NCBI RefSeq assembly: GCF_014201115.1 | Contig: NZ_JACHDO010000001.1 | Coordinates: forward strand, 1,736,001-1,800,000 | Length of the DNA: 64,000 bases | Source: Nocardiopsis metallicus | GTDB lineage: Bacteria > Actinomycetota > Actinomycetes > Streptosporangiales > Streptosporangiaceae | Direction: 5' to 3' | Part shown: in pieces, positions 26,928 to 35,059 of the stretch | Layout: every line of letters starts with the position of its first letter | Numbering within the stretch: the first letter of the stretch is position 1 | The notes under the pieces: model-generated | The model's database searches: none | The model's input: the letters and a program-made list of their open reading frames with translations, nothing else | Told to the model about the DNA's origin: nothing | Program-made: the position numbers and the translations under genes

Positions 26928-27866
26928 ATGACCGCATTCCTCACCCCGGAACAGCTCGCCGAGCGCACCTCCGCCGCGGTGGCCGCCGCCGTCGCGGCCG
27001 GGCGCGAGCTCGGGCTCACGGTGACCGAGCCCCGCCTGCTGCACGACCTGTTCTCCGTGGTCGTGCACCTCGAACCCGCACCCGTGGTGGCCCGCGTCCC
27101 CACCGTCCTGCCCGACTCGGTGACCCCGGACGCCGTCTCCCGACGCCAGCGTTCGGAGCTGGACGTGACCCGGTGGTTGGCCGAGCAGGGCGTTCCGGTC
27201 CTGCCGCCCAGCCCGCTCGTTCCCCGCGAACCCGTCCAGCGCGACGGGTTCTCCATCACCTTCTGGGAGTACGTGGCGGAGAACCACGACAAGGAACCCG
27301 ACTACGCGGCCAACGCCGAGAGCACCGCCACCCTGCACGCCGCCCTGCGCGACTACCCCGGCCAGCTGACGTTCCTGGGCGCGGCCGAACCGCACTCCCT
27401 CTCAGCCGGCCTCACCCAGTTGGAGAAGAGCCCCGACCTCATTTCCCCGCAGGACCTGGCACGCGCCCGCCGCGAATGGGAGGCACTGGAGCCGATCGCC
27501 AGCTCACAGGAGCAGTTCCAGAAGGCGTTCCCCGGCATCGACCTGCAGCCCGTCCACGGTGACTCCCCGCCCGCGAACATCTTCGCCGCCACGGACGGGG
27601 ACCGCTACGCCGACTTCGAGCTGGTCTCCTACGGCCCGGTGGAGTGGGACCTGGCCGCGCTGGGCCCGGAGCTGGAGGCCGCCTACAACCGCGGCGCGCG
27701 CCGCAACGGTCAACGGGAGCTCGACGAGGACGTGCTGGCATTCGTGAACGCCGTGGGGATGCTGCGGGTGATCGCCACCCTCGAACTCGTCCCGAAGCTG
27801 CCGGCCCTGGCCGACTACCTGAACCCGGCCGTCGACCAGTGGCGCGCCGGCCCCTCCCGGCGCTGA
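26928..27866 (+). CDS. Phosphotransferase family protein (APH fold)
   Basis: A 312-residue member of the aminoglycoside phosphotransferase/choline-kinase-like fold. The Brenner motif HGD-x-x-x-x-N is present as VHGDSPPANIF, and the metal-binding DFE follows in YADFELVSYGP (canonical DFD/DFG). The N-terminus has the beta-strand region LFSVVVHLEPAPVVARV. A long helical C-terminus follows. The target is probably a small molecule, but resistance activity cannot be claimed. It is seven bases after the hydrolase gene. Confidence 0.85.
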   Translation: MTAFLTPEQLAERTSAAVAAAVAAGRELGLTVTEPRLLHDLFSVVVHLEPAPVVARVPTVLPDSVTPDAVSRRQRSELDVTRWLAEQGVPVLPPSPLVPREPVQRDGFSITFWEYVAENHDKEPDYAANAESTATLHAALRDYPGQLTFLGAAEPHSLSAGLTQLEKSPDLISPQDLARARREWEALEPIASSQEQFQKAFPGIDLQPVHGDSPPANIFAATDGDRYADFELVSYGPVEWDLAALGPELEAAYNRGARRNGQRELDEDVLAFVNAVGMLRVIATLELVPKLPALADYLNPAVDQWRAGPSRR

Positions 27867-27906
27867 ACGGGGCACCGGCCGTGGAGGGCCCGGCGCGGCC
27901 GACCGC

Positions 27907-28521
27907 TCAGGCCGGGGAGTGCTCCCGGCTCATCAGTACCGGCGCGGTCAGGTCGTAGTAGTTCAGATTGGTCGTCTGCGCCTCCATCTGTCCCCAGAGC
28001 TCGGTGAACCCCTCGGGGACGGGCTGGCTCTCGCCCCGCCGGGCCTCGGCCTCGGAGGTGAAGCAGACGGCCTCGACGAACCCGCCCGGGTACCACACGC
28101 AGACGGAACCGATGATGTCGGGGCGCATCGGCATGAAGTCGTCGTTCATCTGCTGGGACAGCTGCCGTGCCCGCCCCTGGTCCTGGACCTGGCCCCGCAT
28201 GAACTGCACGAACCCCGCCTGCATCAGGTCCCCGGAGCCGAAGCGGTCCACCACGGCGCTGTCGATGACCTCGGGGGTCCCCTCCAGACAGGTCAGCAGC
28301 GCCCTCCACCAGTCGCTCTGCTCGGGACGGTCGCTGTTGCGGCGCGCCTGCTCCTCGGACTCGAACAGCACCATCATGACGCTCTTGCCCTCTGCCGTCA
28401 CGCCGCCGATGCCCATGAGCCATCCGTCGGCGCGCTCGGACTGCTCCTGGTGCCAGTGCCGCATGTGCTCGGTGTAGGCCGCCCGGTCCGACACCTTGGC
28501 TGCGATGAACTGCGCGAACAT
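27907..28521 (-). CDS. Uncharacterised protein of dimeric alpha-beta barrel type
   Basis: A 204-residue protein that seems to hold two similar halves. The first (MFAQFIAAKVSDRAAYTEHMRHWHQE) and the second (GFVQFMRGQVQDQGRARQLSQQM) both begin with a strand-helix unit, as in ABM or EthD-like dimeric alpha/beta barrels. Two later strands (VMMVLFESEEQA and VEAVCFTSEAEAR) also repeat. It may therefore be a fused pseudo-dimer of the stress-responsive or monooxygenase-like fold. No catalytic residues are evident. AAAGGG lies 8 bases before the ATG at 28521. Confidence 0.7.
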   Translation of the reverse strand: MFAQFIAAKVSDRAAYTEHMRHWHQEQSERADGWLMGIGGVTAEGKSVMMVLFESEEQARRNSDRPEQSDWWRALLTCLEGTPEVIDSAVVDRFGSGDLMQAGFVQFMRGQVQDQGRARQLSQQMNDDFMPMRPDIIGSVCVWYPGGFVEAVCFTSEAEARRGESQPVPEGFTELWGQMEAQTTNLNYYDLTAPVLMSREHSPA

Positions 28522-28763
28522 GGTTCTCACCCTTTGCGGTTGCTGATGTCTGCATCCTCCAACCGAGCTGGGAAACAGCGGTGCAATTGCGTGTCAGGGA
28601 ACGTCCATGCCCGGACCGCGAGACCCGGCCAGGAGCGTGCGGCGGCAACACCACTCCCCTTCGTCCGAGACCTCCCGTGCCCGAACCCGCCTCTGGTTCG
28701 GGCACGGTCTGTTCCCCGAAAGCCTGTTGCCTGTTCACCCGGCCCTGGGGCAGCGTGGCCGAC

Positions 28764-29561
28764 ATGACCCCCTCTGTCGCACCAGCCGTCGCCCACCTGA
28801 GCGATCCGCACCTGACCACCGGCGCACTCGGCGCCGAACCCGCCAGGGGACTGCACCGGGCGCTCAGCCGGGTCCTGGCCCTGGACCCCCGACCCACCTG
28901 CGTGGTCATCACCGGAGACCTCACCGATCACGGCCGCGCTGACGAGTACGCCGCCCTGCGCGCGGTCATCGGTGACTTCCCGCTCCCCCTGCACCTGGCC
29001 GTCGGCAACCACGACGACCGCGAGGCCCTGAGTTCGGCTTTCTCGAGCAGCCCGCACCTGAGCGAGAACGGCGACACCCGCTATCTCGCGGAGTACCCCG
29101 AACTCACCGTCATCGTCCTGGACTCCCTCATCCCCGGCTCCGCCAAGGGGAAACTGGGCGCCGAACAGCTGGCCTGGTTGGACTCGGCCCTTGCCCAGCG
29201 CCCCCACGTCCCGGTCTTCGTTTGCGTGCACCACCCGCCCGCCCCTGTCGGCATCCCCTTCCTGGACGGCATGGGCCTCGACGACGGCCCAGCCCTGGAG
29301 GAGGTGGTCGCCCGCCACCCGAACGTCGTGCGGGTCCTGTCGGGCCACGTGCACCGGCCGACCGTCAGCGCCTTCGGCGCAAGCCTGCTGACGACCGCGC
29401 CCAGCACCTACCGGCAGAGCGGACTGGTCAGGAGCGCAAAGACCCCGATGGGTTACGTGCACGAACCCACCGGTTTCCTCCTGCACCAGCGAACCGGCCG
29501 AGGCTGGGTGACCCACACCGTCCAGGTCAGCCACACCAGCGGCCTGATCGGTCACTACTGA
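28764..29561 (+). CDS. Metallophosphoesterase (CpdA-like)
   Basis: A 265-residue calcineurin-type phosphoesterase. All five metal-binding blocks are visible: HLSDPHLT, GDLTDHG, GNHDD, HHPP and GHVH. The layout matches class III cyclic-nucleotide phosphodiesterases (CpdA type), which hydrolyse 3',5'-cAMP, but many relatives act on other phosphodiesters. Residues up to 15 are short, so no signal peptide. CAGCGT lies 7 nt before the ATG at 28764, in place of a ribosome binding site. It stands alone in its strand context. Confidence 0.9.
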   Translation: MTPSVAPAVAHLSDPHLTTGALGAEPARGLHRALSRVLALDPRPTCVVITGDLTDHGRADEYAALRAVIGDFPLPLHLAVGNHDDREALSSAFSSSPHLSENGDTRYLAEYPELTVIVLDSLIPGSAKGKLGAEQLAWLDSALAQRPHVPVFVCVHHPPAPVGIPFLDGMGLDDGPALEEVVARHPNVVRVLSGHVHRPTVSAFGASLLTTAPSTYRQSGLVRSAKTPMGYVHEPTGFLLHQRTGRGWVTHTVQVSHTSGLIGHY

Positions 29562-29640
29562 GCACGCACTGCTGAGCGGGGGCGGACGGGCGCAGCTGAC
29601 CGAGGTGCTCCACCCTGCTCCCCTCGGCCCCGCGGACGCA

Positions 29641-30240
29641 TCAGCTGAAGAAACCGGCGACGCCCCGCCCGACAGTGGCAGCGGTACGGCACCACTCCAT
29701 GGCGGACTGCGCGGCCTCCAACACGTAGGGGTCGAGGTCGGACTTGGCTTCGTCCGTGACGGCCTCCCATTGTTCGAGGGCCTTCTGGCACTCCTCGAGA
29801 CTCCACTCGCCGCACCCGGACTCGATGCCAGACGAAGGGATCGGCGAGGGAGGGCCTCCGTAGCTGAGTCCAGTGACGCTGACCGCGCTCACCCCCAGCT
29901 CCTTCAGCCCCTCGTCGACGGTTTCCAGCCAGCCGGCCCTCATCGGGGAGAAGTCGCTGTTGTCCAGGAACCGCCCGTGGAACTCGCAAATCCACTTGTA
30001 GGCGTACCCGTACATGAACCCGTACCGCTCGTCGAAGGGGCCGCCCTCGATGACAGCGCGGATCGCGTCGCGGATGCTGGGTCCGCCCTCGTCGGTGACG
30101 TGGTCGAACTGGGAGTCGTCGAAGTCCAGGTGCTGCTTGAACCGGCCGCCGATCATGCGGCGGAGTTTGTCGTCGTTGGAACCGACGGAGGCGTGCAGGA
30201 CATCGAGGTCGACCACGTACGGCGTCAAAGCGAAACTCAT
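29641..30240 (-). CDS. Uncharacterised conserved actinobacterial protein
   Basis: A 199-residue protein starting MSFALTPYVVDLDVL. It is mostly alpha-helical with acidic patches and has FDERYGFMYGYAYKWICEFHG in the middle. It resembles a family of unknown function (I believe the DUF7691 type) seen in actinomycetes; I cannot confirm the name. It has no known motif. GATACT lies 8 bases upstream of the start as a possible -10 box. A longer frame reaches 30312, but its first 24 residues look non-coding. Confidence 0.65.
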   Translation of the reverse strand: MSFALTPYVVDLDVLHASVGSNDDKLRRMIGGRFKQHLDFDDSQFDHVTDEGGPSIRDAIRAVIEGGPFDERYGFMYGYAYKWICEFHGRFLDNSDFSPMRAGWLETVDEGLKELGVSAVSVTGLSYGGPPSPIPSSGIESGCGEWSLEECQKALEQWEAVTDEAKSDLDPYVLEAAQSAMEWCRTAATVGRGVAGFFS

Positions 30241-30349
30241 GGGGGAACAGTATCGACGGCCTACGACATCGCAGCGCCAGCCGGTGAAGCGTTGGAGGAG
30301 GGCGTCCGCCAACCGTCAAGTGTCGACCGGGGCACCCCTGAGGGGCGGG

Positions 30350-30748
30350 TCAGGTCAGGGCGTGCCCGGTGGTGGCGTCCACGTGGTCGGGCACCTCCCC
30401 GTGCCGGTCGCCGACGGTCAGGGTCCCGGTGGGTTCGAACAGCAGGATCGACGCTCCGCCGTCGGACTCGGGGCGGTGTTCGGTGCCGCGCGGGACCACG
30501 AACGCCGAACCCTGTTCCAGGGTGACCGCCCGCTCCTCGGCACCGGCGTGCTCGCGGAGCCGGATCCGCAGGTCACCGGAGAGGAGCAGGAAGAACTCGT
30601 CGGTGTTCTCGTGGGCGTGCCAGATGTACTCGCCCCGGACCTTGACCACCCGCACGTCGTAGTCGTTGACGCGGGTGACCACGCGCGGGCTCCACAGCTG
30701 GTCGAAGGTGTCCAGCGCGGCTTGCAGGCTGATCGCTCGTTCGCTCAT
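30350..30748 (-). CDS. Cupin domain protein
   Basis: A 132-residue single-domain cupin. The metal-binding motif 1 is HAHENTDEFFLLLSGDL, with two His and one Glu in the classical GX5HXHX3,4E layout (the first G is replaced). Motif 2 includes VPRGTEHRP. Such proteins are often dioxygenases, isomerases or storage/sensor proteins. GAGGAT lies 6 nt before the start codon at 30748. It is divergent from an AraC-type regulator only 51 bases away, which probably controls it. Confidence 0.88.
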   Translation of the reverse strand: MSERAISLQAALDTFDQLWSPRVVTRVNDYDVRVVKVRGEYIWHAHENTDEFFLLLSGDLRIRLREHAGAEERAVTLEQGSAFVVPRGTEHRPESDGGASILLFEPTGTLTVGDRHGEVPDHVDATTGHALT

Positions 30749-30799
30749 GCGTCCATCCTCGCGCTGGCTTCCGCCGCCGAGAAGTGCTAGGAATCGCAT

Positions 30800-31801
30800 A
30801 TGCCGCAAGAATCCTCGCACCGGGTGGCGCTGATCGTCGACGAGGGGTCCAACCCCTTCGAGATGAGCGTGGCCACCGAGCTCTTCGGTCTGCGTCGGCC
30901 CGAACTCGACCGCCCTTGGTACGAACTCACCGTGTGCTCACCGCGCCCCGAGGTCCGTGTCCACCTAGGTATGTTCACCATGTCCGGTCTGGCCGGGCTG
31001 GAGGCGGTGGCGGAGGCCGAGACGGTCATCGTGCCCAACCGCCCCGACCCCTGGGTGCCGCCCGCCCCCGAGGTGGTCGAGGCCGTGCGGCGCGCCTCCC
31101 TGCGGGGCGCACGCCTGGTCAGCTTCTGCAGCGGATCGTTCACCCTGGCGGCGGCCGGGGTCCTGGACGGGCGCCGCGCGGCCACGCATTGGCGGTTCGA
31201 GGAGCTGTTCTCCCGGATGTACCCGCTCGTGCGCCTGGAACAGGACGTGCTGTTCGTGGACGAGGGCGACGTGCTCACCGCCGCGGGCAGCGCCTCCGCA
31301 CTGGACTTGGGCCTGCACCTGATCCGCCGCGACCACGGCGCGGAGGTGGCCAACACCGTCAGCCGACGGCTGGTGTTCAGCGGCCACCGCAGGGGCGGCC
31401 AGCGGCAGTTCGTCCCACAGGCCGTCCCGAAGACGGCGGACAGCTCCCTCGGACCGCTCCTGGAATGGGCCCGGGAACGACTGGACACCCCGCTCACCGT
31501 CGCCGACCTCGCCGCTCGGGTGGCGGTCAGCCAGGCGACCCTGCACCGCCGGTTCCGCGCCGAACTCGGCACGACCCCGCTGGCCTGGCTGCGTTCGGAG
31601 CGTGTGCTGCTGGCCTGCCGTCTGATCGAGGCGGGCCAGATGGGCTTCGACGCCATCGCCCGGATCAGCGGACTGGGCACCGGAGCCAACCTGCGGGCGA
31701 GCGTGCGGGCGCACACGGGCATCAGCCCGGCCCTGTACCGCGAGCGCTTTGGACCGCGAGCGGCGAACCAGGCGGGCAGCGGCGTTATTCCCGCGGGCTG
31801 A
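30800..31801 (+). CDS. AraC-family regulator with DJ-1/PfpI-like sensor (GlxA/FtrA type)
   Basis: A 333-residue regulator. The N-terminal half is a DJ-1/PfpI (class I amidotransferase-like) domain (VALIVDEGSNPFEMSVA and the nucleophile-elbow region LVSFCSGSFTLAAAG). The C-terminal half is a double helix-turn-helix of AraC type (TVADLAARVAVSQATLHRRF and MGFDAIARISGLGTGANLRA). The family usually activates catabolic or stress genes in response to small molecules. A TAGGAA box lies 6 nt before the ATG. It is divergent from the cupin gene and probably controls it. Confidence 0.92.
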   Translation: MPQESSHRVALIVDEGSNPFEMSVATELFGLRRPELDRPWYELTVCSPRPEVRVHLGMFTMSGLAGLEAVAEAETVIVPNRPDPWVPPAPEVVEAVRRASLRGARLVSFCSGSFTLAAAGVLDGRRAATHWRFEELFSRMYPLVRLEQDVLFVDEGDVLTAAGSASALDLGLHLIRRDHGAEVANTVSRRLVFSGHRRGGQRQFVPQAVPKTADSSLGPLLEWARERLDTPLTVADLAARVAVSQATLHRRFRAELGTTPLAWLRSERVLLACRLIEAGQMGFDAIARISGLGTGANLRASVRAHTGISPALYRERFGPRAANQAGSGVIPAG

Positions 31802-31850
31802 GGTTGTCCACAGACTCGAGGACCCCCTTCTCCCCCCGGCACACACTCCC

Positions 31851-31856
31851 TAGTGT
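31851..31856 (+). promoter_or_regulatory. -10 box, leaderless start of PPOX gene
   Basis: TAGTGT lies 6 nt before the GTG start codon at 31863, with no Shine-Dalgarno sequence. Confidence 0.4.
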
Positions 31857-31862
31857 GGAAAA

Positions 31863-32315
31863 GTGACCGATTCCGCGAGCACTCCCCAGCAAGCACACCC
31901 CTTCGACGTCGACGCCTTCCTCGCCCAACCCCTGGTCGCCCGGGTGGCTACTACCAACACCTCCGGGTCGCCCACGGTCAGACCGGTCTGGTTCCTGTGG
32001 GAGGAGAGTGTTCTGTGGTGGATCACCGGGGAGTACTCGGTCATGTCCAAGCACCTGGAACGCGATGCGCGCGCGGCCGTGGTGGTGGACACCTGCGACC
32101 TGGAGCGGATGGAGTTCCTGCAGGTGATCATGCGCGGCAGAGCCGAAGTGGTGCCCTTCGACCCGGTGTTGAGCAGACGCAAGCTCCGGCGCTACCTGGG
32201 CGATGACGAGAGCGCCTGGCACCCGGACTTCCAGTTCTACGCCGACGACGCCTGCCTGGTGCGCTTCACCCCCGAACGCACCGTGGCCAAGGACCTGTCC
32301 AAGTCCCTGCCCTGA
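31863..32315 (+). CDS. Pyridoxamine 5'-phosphate oxidase-fold protein (possibly F420-dependent)
   Basis: A 150-residue split-barrel protein. It shows RVATTNTSGSPTVRPVWFLWEESVLWWITG and DARAAVVVDTCD, the pattern of small actinobacterial PPOX/F420-type oxidoreductases. Cofactor choice (FMN or F420) cannot be told from the sequence alone. The GTG start at 31863 is preceded only by TAGTGT. Its last 50 bases overlap the end of the opposite-strand TPR-like gene. Confidence 0.85.
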   Translation: MTDSASTPQQAHPFDVDAFLAQPLVARVATTNTSGSPTVRPVWFLWEESVLWWITGEYSVMSKHLERDARAAVVVDTCDLERMEFLQVIMRGRAEVVPFDPVLSRRKLRRYLGDDESAWHPDFQFYADDACLVRFTPERTVAKDLSKSLP

Positions 32316-33234
32316 CCCGTCCTGAGCAACGACCGGCTCCCTGATCAGGGGGCCGGTGGAGTAGGCGGGCGATCTCGTGCAGGGAGGGTCTTTTCCGGGC
32401 TGCGGCCAGGAGGCGGGCGGCGTGGTTCAGCATGCGCTGGGTGCGTACCGAAGCCACCGCGTCTTGGTGAGGCAGAACGTCGTGCACCAGCACCTTCTCG
32501 GCCTCCGTCCAGGAGCGCGCCCTGGCAAGGGCGCACAGCAGGCTCGCCCGGTAGACGGCGGCCGAGCGGCCCTGCTGCGGTGTGCGCCGACAGGCTTCGG
32601 CGAAGTGTTCGGCGGCCCGACCCCAGGAACCGGTGTCGACGTGCGTCATGCCGTGGTGCCAGCTGATCTCCGCCCCGGTCAGCCACCAGGTCCAGGCCGG
32701 ATCACCTGGTCGGGGACCGTCCAGGTGGCGCTCGCGGGTCTCGCGGATCAGGCGCCGAGCTCGGCGGTGTTCGCCCGTCTGCGCCGCGGCGCGGGCGGCG
32801 CGCAGGGTGAACAGGGTGGCCGTGCTCCCCCGTGCCCCGGGCAGGGCGCTCTCACAGATCCGCGCGGCCTCGACCGGCTGGCGCAGATGGACGTCCTGCA
32901 TGGCCAGCTGGCTGAGTACGAAGTGCTCCATGGGCCGGTCCCCGGCCGCTCCGGCCAGGTGCAGGGCTCGCACGCTCATGCGTCGGGACAGGCCCTGGAG
33001 TTCGGAGTCGAAGGCGAGCCAACCGCAGATCTGGTGTGCCTCGGCGGCGGCTGCCAGGACATCCCGGTCGCCGCCGAACCTGGTTGTGGCGGTGCGGTGT
33101 GCTCGGGCAGCGGCCCGCACTGCAGTGCCCACCACGTCACGGGCGCCCAAACGGGTGTCCTGGTCGATGATCTGCGCGCTCACGGCCCGTACCCCGGCGA
33201 CCGCGTCCTCGGCTCTGCTCTGACCGGGCCCCAT
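32266..33234 (-). CDS. TPR-like helical protein
   Basis: A 322-residue all-helical protein. Repeated helix pairs rich in Ala, Arg and Leu (for example MSVRALHLAGAAGDRPMEHFVLSQLAMQDVHLRQP and RAARAAAQTGEHRRARRLIRE) resemble the TPR half of actinobacterial XRE-TPR regulators. The usual N-terminal XRE helix-turn-helix is missing, and GGGGAGGAG lies 6 bases before the ATG at 33234, so the short form looks real, not truncated by error. The last part (GAGRCSGRVRAG) is poor in helix and overlaps the end of the PPOX gene by 50 bases. It may be a partner protein or a regulator that has lost its DNA-binding half. Confidence 0.65.
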   Translation of the reverse strand: MGPGQSRAEDAVAGVRAVSAQIIDQDTRLGARDVVGTAVRAAARAHRTATTRFGGDRDVLAAAAEAHQICGWLAFDSELQGLSRRMSVRALHLAGAAGDRPMEHFVLSQLAMQDVHLRQPVEAARICESALPGARGSTATLFTLRAARAAAQTGEHRRARRLIRETRERHLDGPRPGDPAWTWWLTGAEISWHHGMTHVDTGSWGRAAEHFAEACRRTPQQGRSAAVYRASLLCALARARSWTEAEKVLVHDVLPHQDAVASVRTQRMLNHAARLLAAARKRPSLHEIARLLHRPPDQGAGRCSGRVRAGTWTGPWPRCVRG

Positions 33235-33329
33235 CGACGACTCCTCCCCACCACGACTTGAACGGCTGCGACCTCGCCATCCTGGCACTGGGCTCTGCGG
33301 GGCCAAAGCCCAGAAGACCAAGAAAGGTT

Positions 33330-33607
33330 TGACCAACGCATGGTTGTCACCGGACGGAGCCGGGAGCACGGTAGTGGTACGAAGCTTTGAGGCGAGCCTG
33401 AGAGGAGCGCTGCCATCAGAAACCCCGGGTGCGCGCTACCCCGCCCCGGTGCCGCAGGTCTCGGTTCGGAGGAAGGTGATTCACGGTCACCCAAACCGCG
33501 ATCCCCGCTTTCCCGTCCCAGCTTGATCCAGGAAAGCGGAAGACCGGCATCAGCCGGTAGATGGCAATGATTTCTCGGGCCCCAGCAGGAGCTGGGGCCC
33601 TCTCTCT
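33330..33607 (+). ncRNA. Candidate structured RNA ending in a terminator-like hairpin
   Basis: Between the TPR-like gene and the acetyltransferase, a 546-base gap holds a run of hairpins on the plus strand: GGTGA-TCACC near 33474-33490, a 9-bp perfect stem 33505-33513/33531-33539, a 6-bp stem 33543-33548/33553-33558, and finally a 10-bp GC stem 33577-33586/33591-33600 followed by TCTCTCTGT. The next gene has its own promoter at 33684-33714, so this transcript may stand alone. The 5' end is only a guess, and small reading frames inside are weak. It could also be a leader or a remnant. Confidence 0.3.
33577..33607 (+). terminator. Terminator-like hairpin without a clear gene in front
   Basis: A perfect 10-bp stem (33577-33586 with 33591-33600), loop AGGA, then TCTCTCT. 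It has the form of an intrinsic terminator, but no plus-strand gene ends before it. Confidence 0.55.
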
Positions 33608-33683
33608 GTGCCCTGACCGCGCCCTGGCTGTGCCCTCAAGACCCTGGCCCTGGAACCGCGGACGAACTCGCGGCGAAAACCGA

Positions 33684-33714
33684 TTGACCTGCCCGGTCAC
33701 CGGGTCGCTAACCT
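33684..33714 (+). promoter_or_regulatory. Promoter with dyad in a 19-bp spacer
   Basis: TTGACC (33684-33689) and TAACCT (33709-33714) are 19 bp apart, and the spacer holds a perfect dyad CCCGGT-C-ACCGGG (33692-33704). A long spacer containing a dyad is the usual design of MerR-type activated promoters. It would drive the acetyltransferase gene at 33781. Confidence 0.5.
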
Positions 33715-33780
33715 CGAACCGCTTCCCGAACCCTTGCGGGGAGACCCCGTGTAGAAGAAGTCCAGCGCACAAGGAGACCC

Positions 33781-34437
33781 GTGCCCGCCCCCGACCCGAA
33801 CCGTCTGCACCCCACCACGCGCCCGGACCTGACCAACGTGGTCTTCCTCAAGGCGCAGGTCACCTCCGAGCTGATCGAGGTCGGCGAGTACACCTACTAC
33901 GACGACGAGGGCAGCGGGATCCCGTTCGAGCAGGCGTGCGTGCTGTACAACTACGGTCCCCAACGCCTGGTGATCGGCCGGTTCAGCGCCATCGCCCCCG
34001 GGGTCACGATCCTCATGCCGGCGGGCAACCACCCCACCATCGGCCCCTCGACCTACCCGTTCACCATGTTCGGCGGGGAGTGGGCCGAACGCACCCTGGA
34101 CACCTACCTGTCCGTCCCGGCCCCACCGGACACCCGGATCGGCAACGACGTGTGGATCGGCCGCGGCGCCACGATCATGCCGGGGGTGAGCATCGGCGAC
34201 GGCGCGATCGTGGCCGCGCACAGCGTCGTGACCAAGGACGTGGAGCCCTACGCGCTGGTCGGCGGTAACCCCGCCCGCCAGATCCGGACCCGCTTCCCGC
34301 AGCGGGACGTGGCGCTGCTCCTGAGGGCCCGGTGGTGGGACTGGCCGGTCGAGGCCGTCACCGAGCACGCCGCCCTCATCATGGGCGGAACACCCGCTGA
34401 CCTGGCCTCGATCGCCCGGGAAGTCCTCAAGGACTGA
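33781..34437 (+). CDS. CatB-like hexapeptide-repeat O-acetyltransferase
   Basis: A 218-residue left-handed beta-helix acyltransferase of the xenobiotic (CatB/Vat) type. It has YNYGPQRLVIGRFSAIAPGVTILM, the conserved GNHPTIGPSTYPF with the active-site histidine, and hexapeptide repeats (IGNDVWIGRGATIMPGV, IGDGAIVAAHSVVTKDV, ALVGGNPARQI). CatB/Vat relatives acetylate chloramphenicol or streptogramin A, but many others modify sugars or unknown compounds, so resistance is only possible. The GTG start at 33781 is preceded by AAGGAG. Its promoter appears to be the one with a 19-bp spacer. Confidence 0.9.
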   Translation: MPAPDPNRLHPTTRPDLTNVVFLKAQVTSELIEVGEYTYYDDEGSGIPFEQACVLYNYGPQRLVIGRFSAIAPGVTILMPAGNHPTIGPSTYPFTMFGGEWAERTLDTYLSVPAPPDTRIGNDVWIGRGATIMPGVSIGDGAIVAAHSVVTKDVEPYALVGGNPARQIRTRFPQRDVALLLRARWWDWPVEAVTEHAALIMGGTPADLASIAREVLKD

Positions 34438-34470
34438 GGTGCCGCTGCGTGGTCCCGACGCGACACGGAC

Positions 34471-34995
34471 CTATTCCCCGGTGACCCCGTCGATGCGTTC
34501 ACGGAGCAGGTCCGCATGGCCGTTGTGGCGGGCGTACTCCTCGATCATGTGCACCAGGACCCAGCGGTGCGAGCAGTCCTGGCCGTGTCGCTGCCTCTTG
34601 CCGACCGCGTCCAGTTCCAGCCCCGCCGAGACCTGCCGGGCGTGCTCGATCTCGGACCGCCACAGCGCGAAGGCCTCCTCGACCGAGGCGGTGTCCGCGT
34701 GCAGGAAGTCACCGTCGGGTTCGTGGTCGGCCTTGATCGGGGAGCTGTACTCCTGGCCCTGGAGGATGACGCGGAACCACATGTGTTCCACGTAGGCCAT
34801 GTGCCGGACCAGCCCCAGCAGGGACAGTGTCGAGGGCGGCGCGGACCGCTCACGCAGCTGTTCGTCACTCAGCCCCTGGCACTTGACCGCGAGGGTCTGG
34901 CGGTGCCAGTCCAGCCAGTTGTCGAGCATGGCGCGTTCGTCGGCGATGAAGGGCGGGTTGACCCGGGGGTCGCTGTCGTTGTGTGGCTCACTCAT
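34471..34995 (-). CDS. DinB/DUF664 family protein
   Basis: A 174-residue four-helix-bundle protein of the DinB/DUF664 group. The three metal-binding histidines of the family fit LVRHMAYVEHMWF and HMIEEYARHNGHAD (the latter matches H-x-x-x-x-x-R-H-x-G-H). Many members in actinomycetes are mycothiol-dependent transferases or isomerases. A TAGGGT box lies 8 bases before the start. It is convergent with the acetyltransferase gene. Confidence 0.87.
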   Translation of the reverse strand: MSEPHNDSDPRVNPPFIADERAMLDNWLDWHRQTLAVKCQGLSDEQLRERSAPPSTLSLLGLVRHMAYVEHMWFRVILQGQEYSSPIKADHEPDGDFLHADTASVEEAFALWRSEIEHARQVSAGLELDAVGKRQRHGQDCSHRWVLVHMIEEYARHNGHADLLRERIDGVTGE

Positions 34996-35059
34996 GAGCC
35001 GCGACCCTAGGCCCTCCGCTCATCCGGGGCAACGGATTTTGTGAGCTCGAAACCACCGC

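Noticed and set aside
27907..28521. Antibiotic biosynthesis monooxygenase
   Set aside because: The fold may be similar, but no catalytic residues or biosynthetic neighbours support that name.
33402..33414. Possible SAH riboswitch (GAGGAGCGCTGC-like stretch)
   Set aside because: Only the first conserved block is similar; the later GCGCTC block and a methionine-cycle gene are missing.
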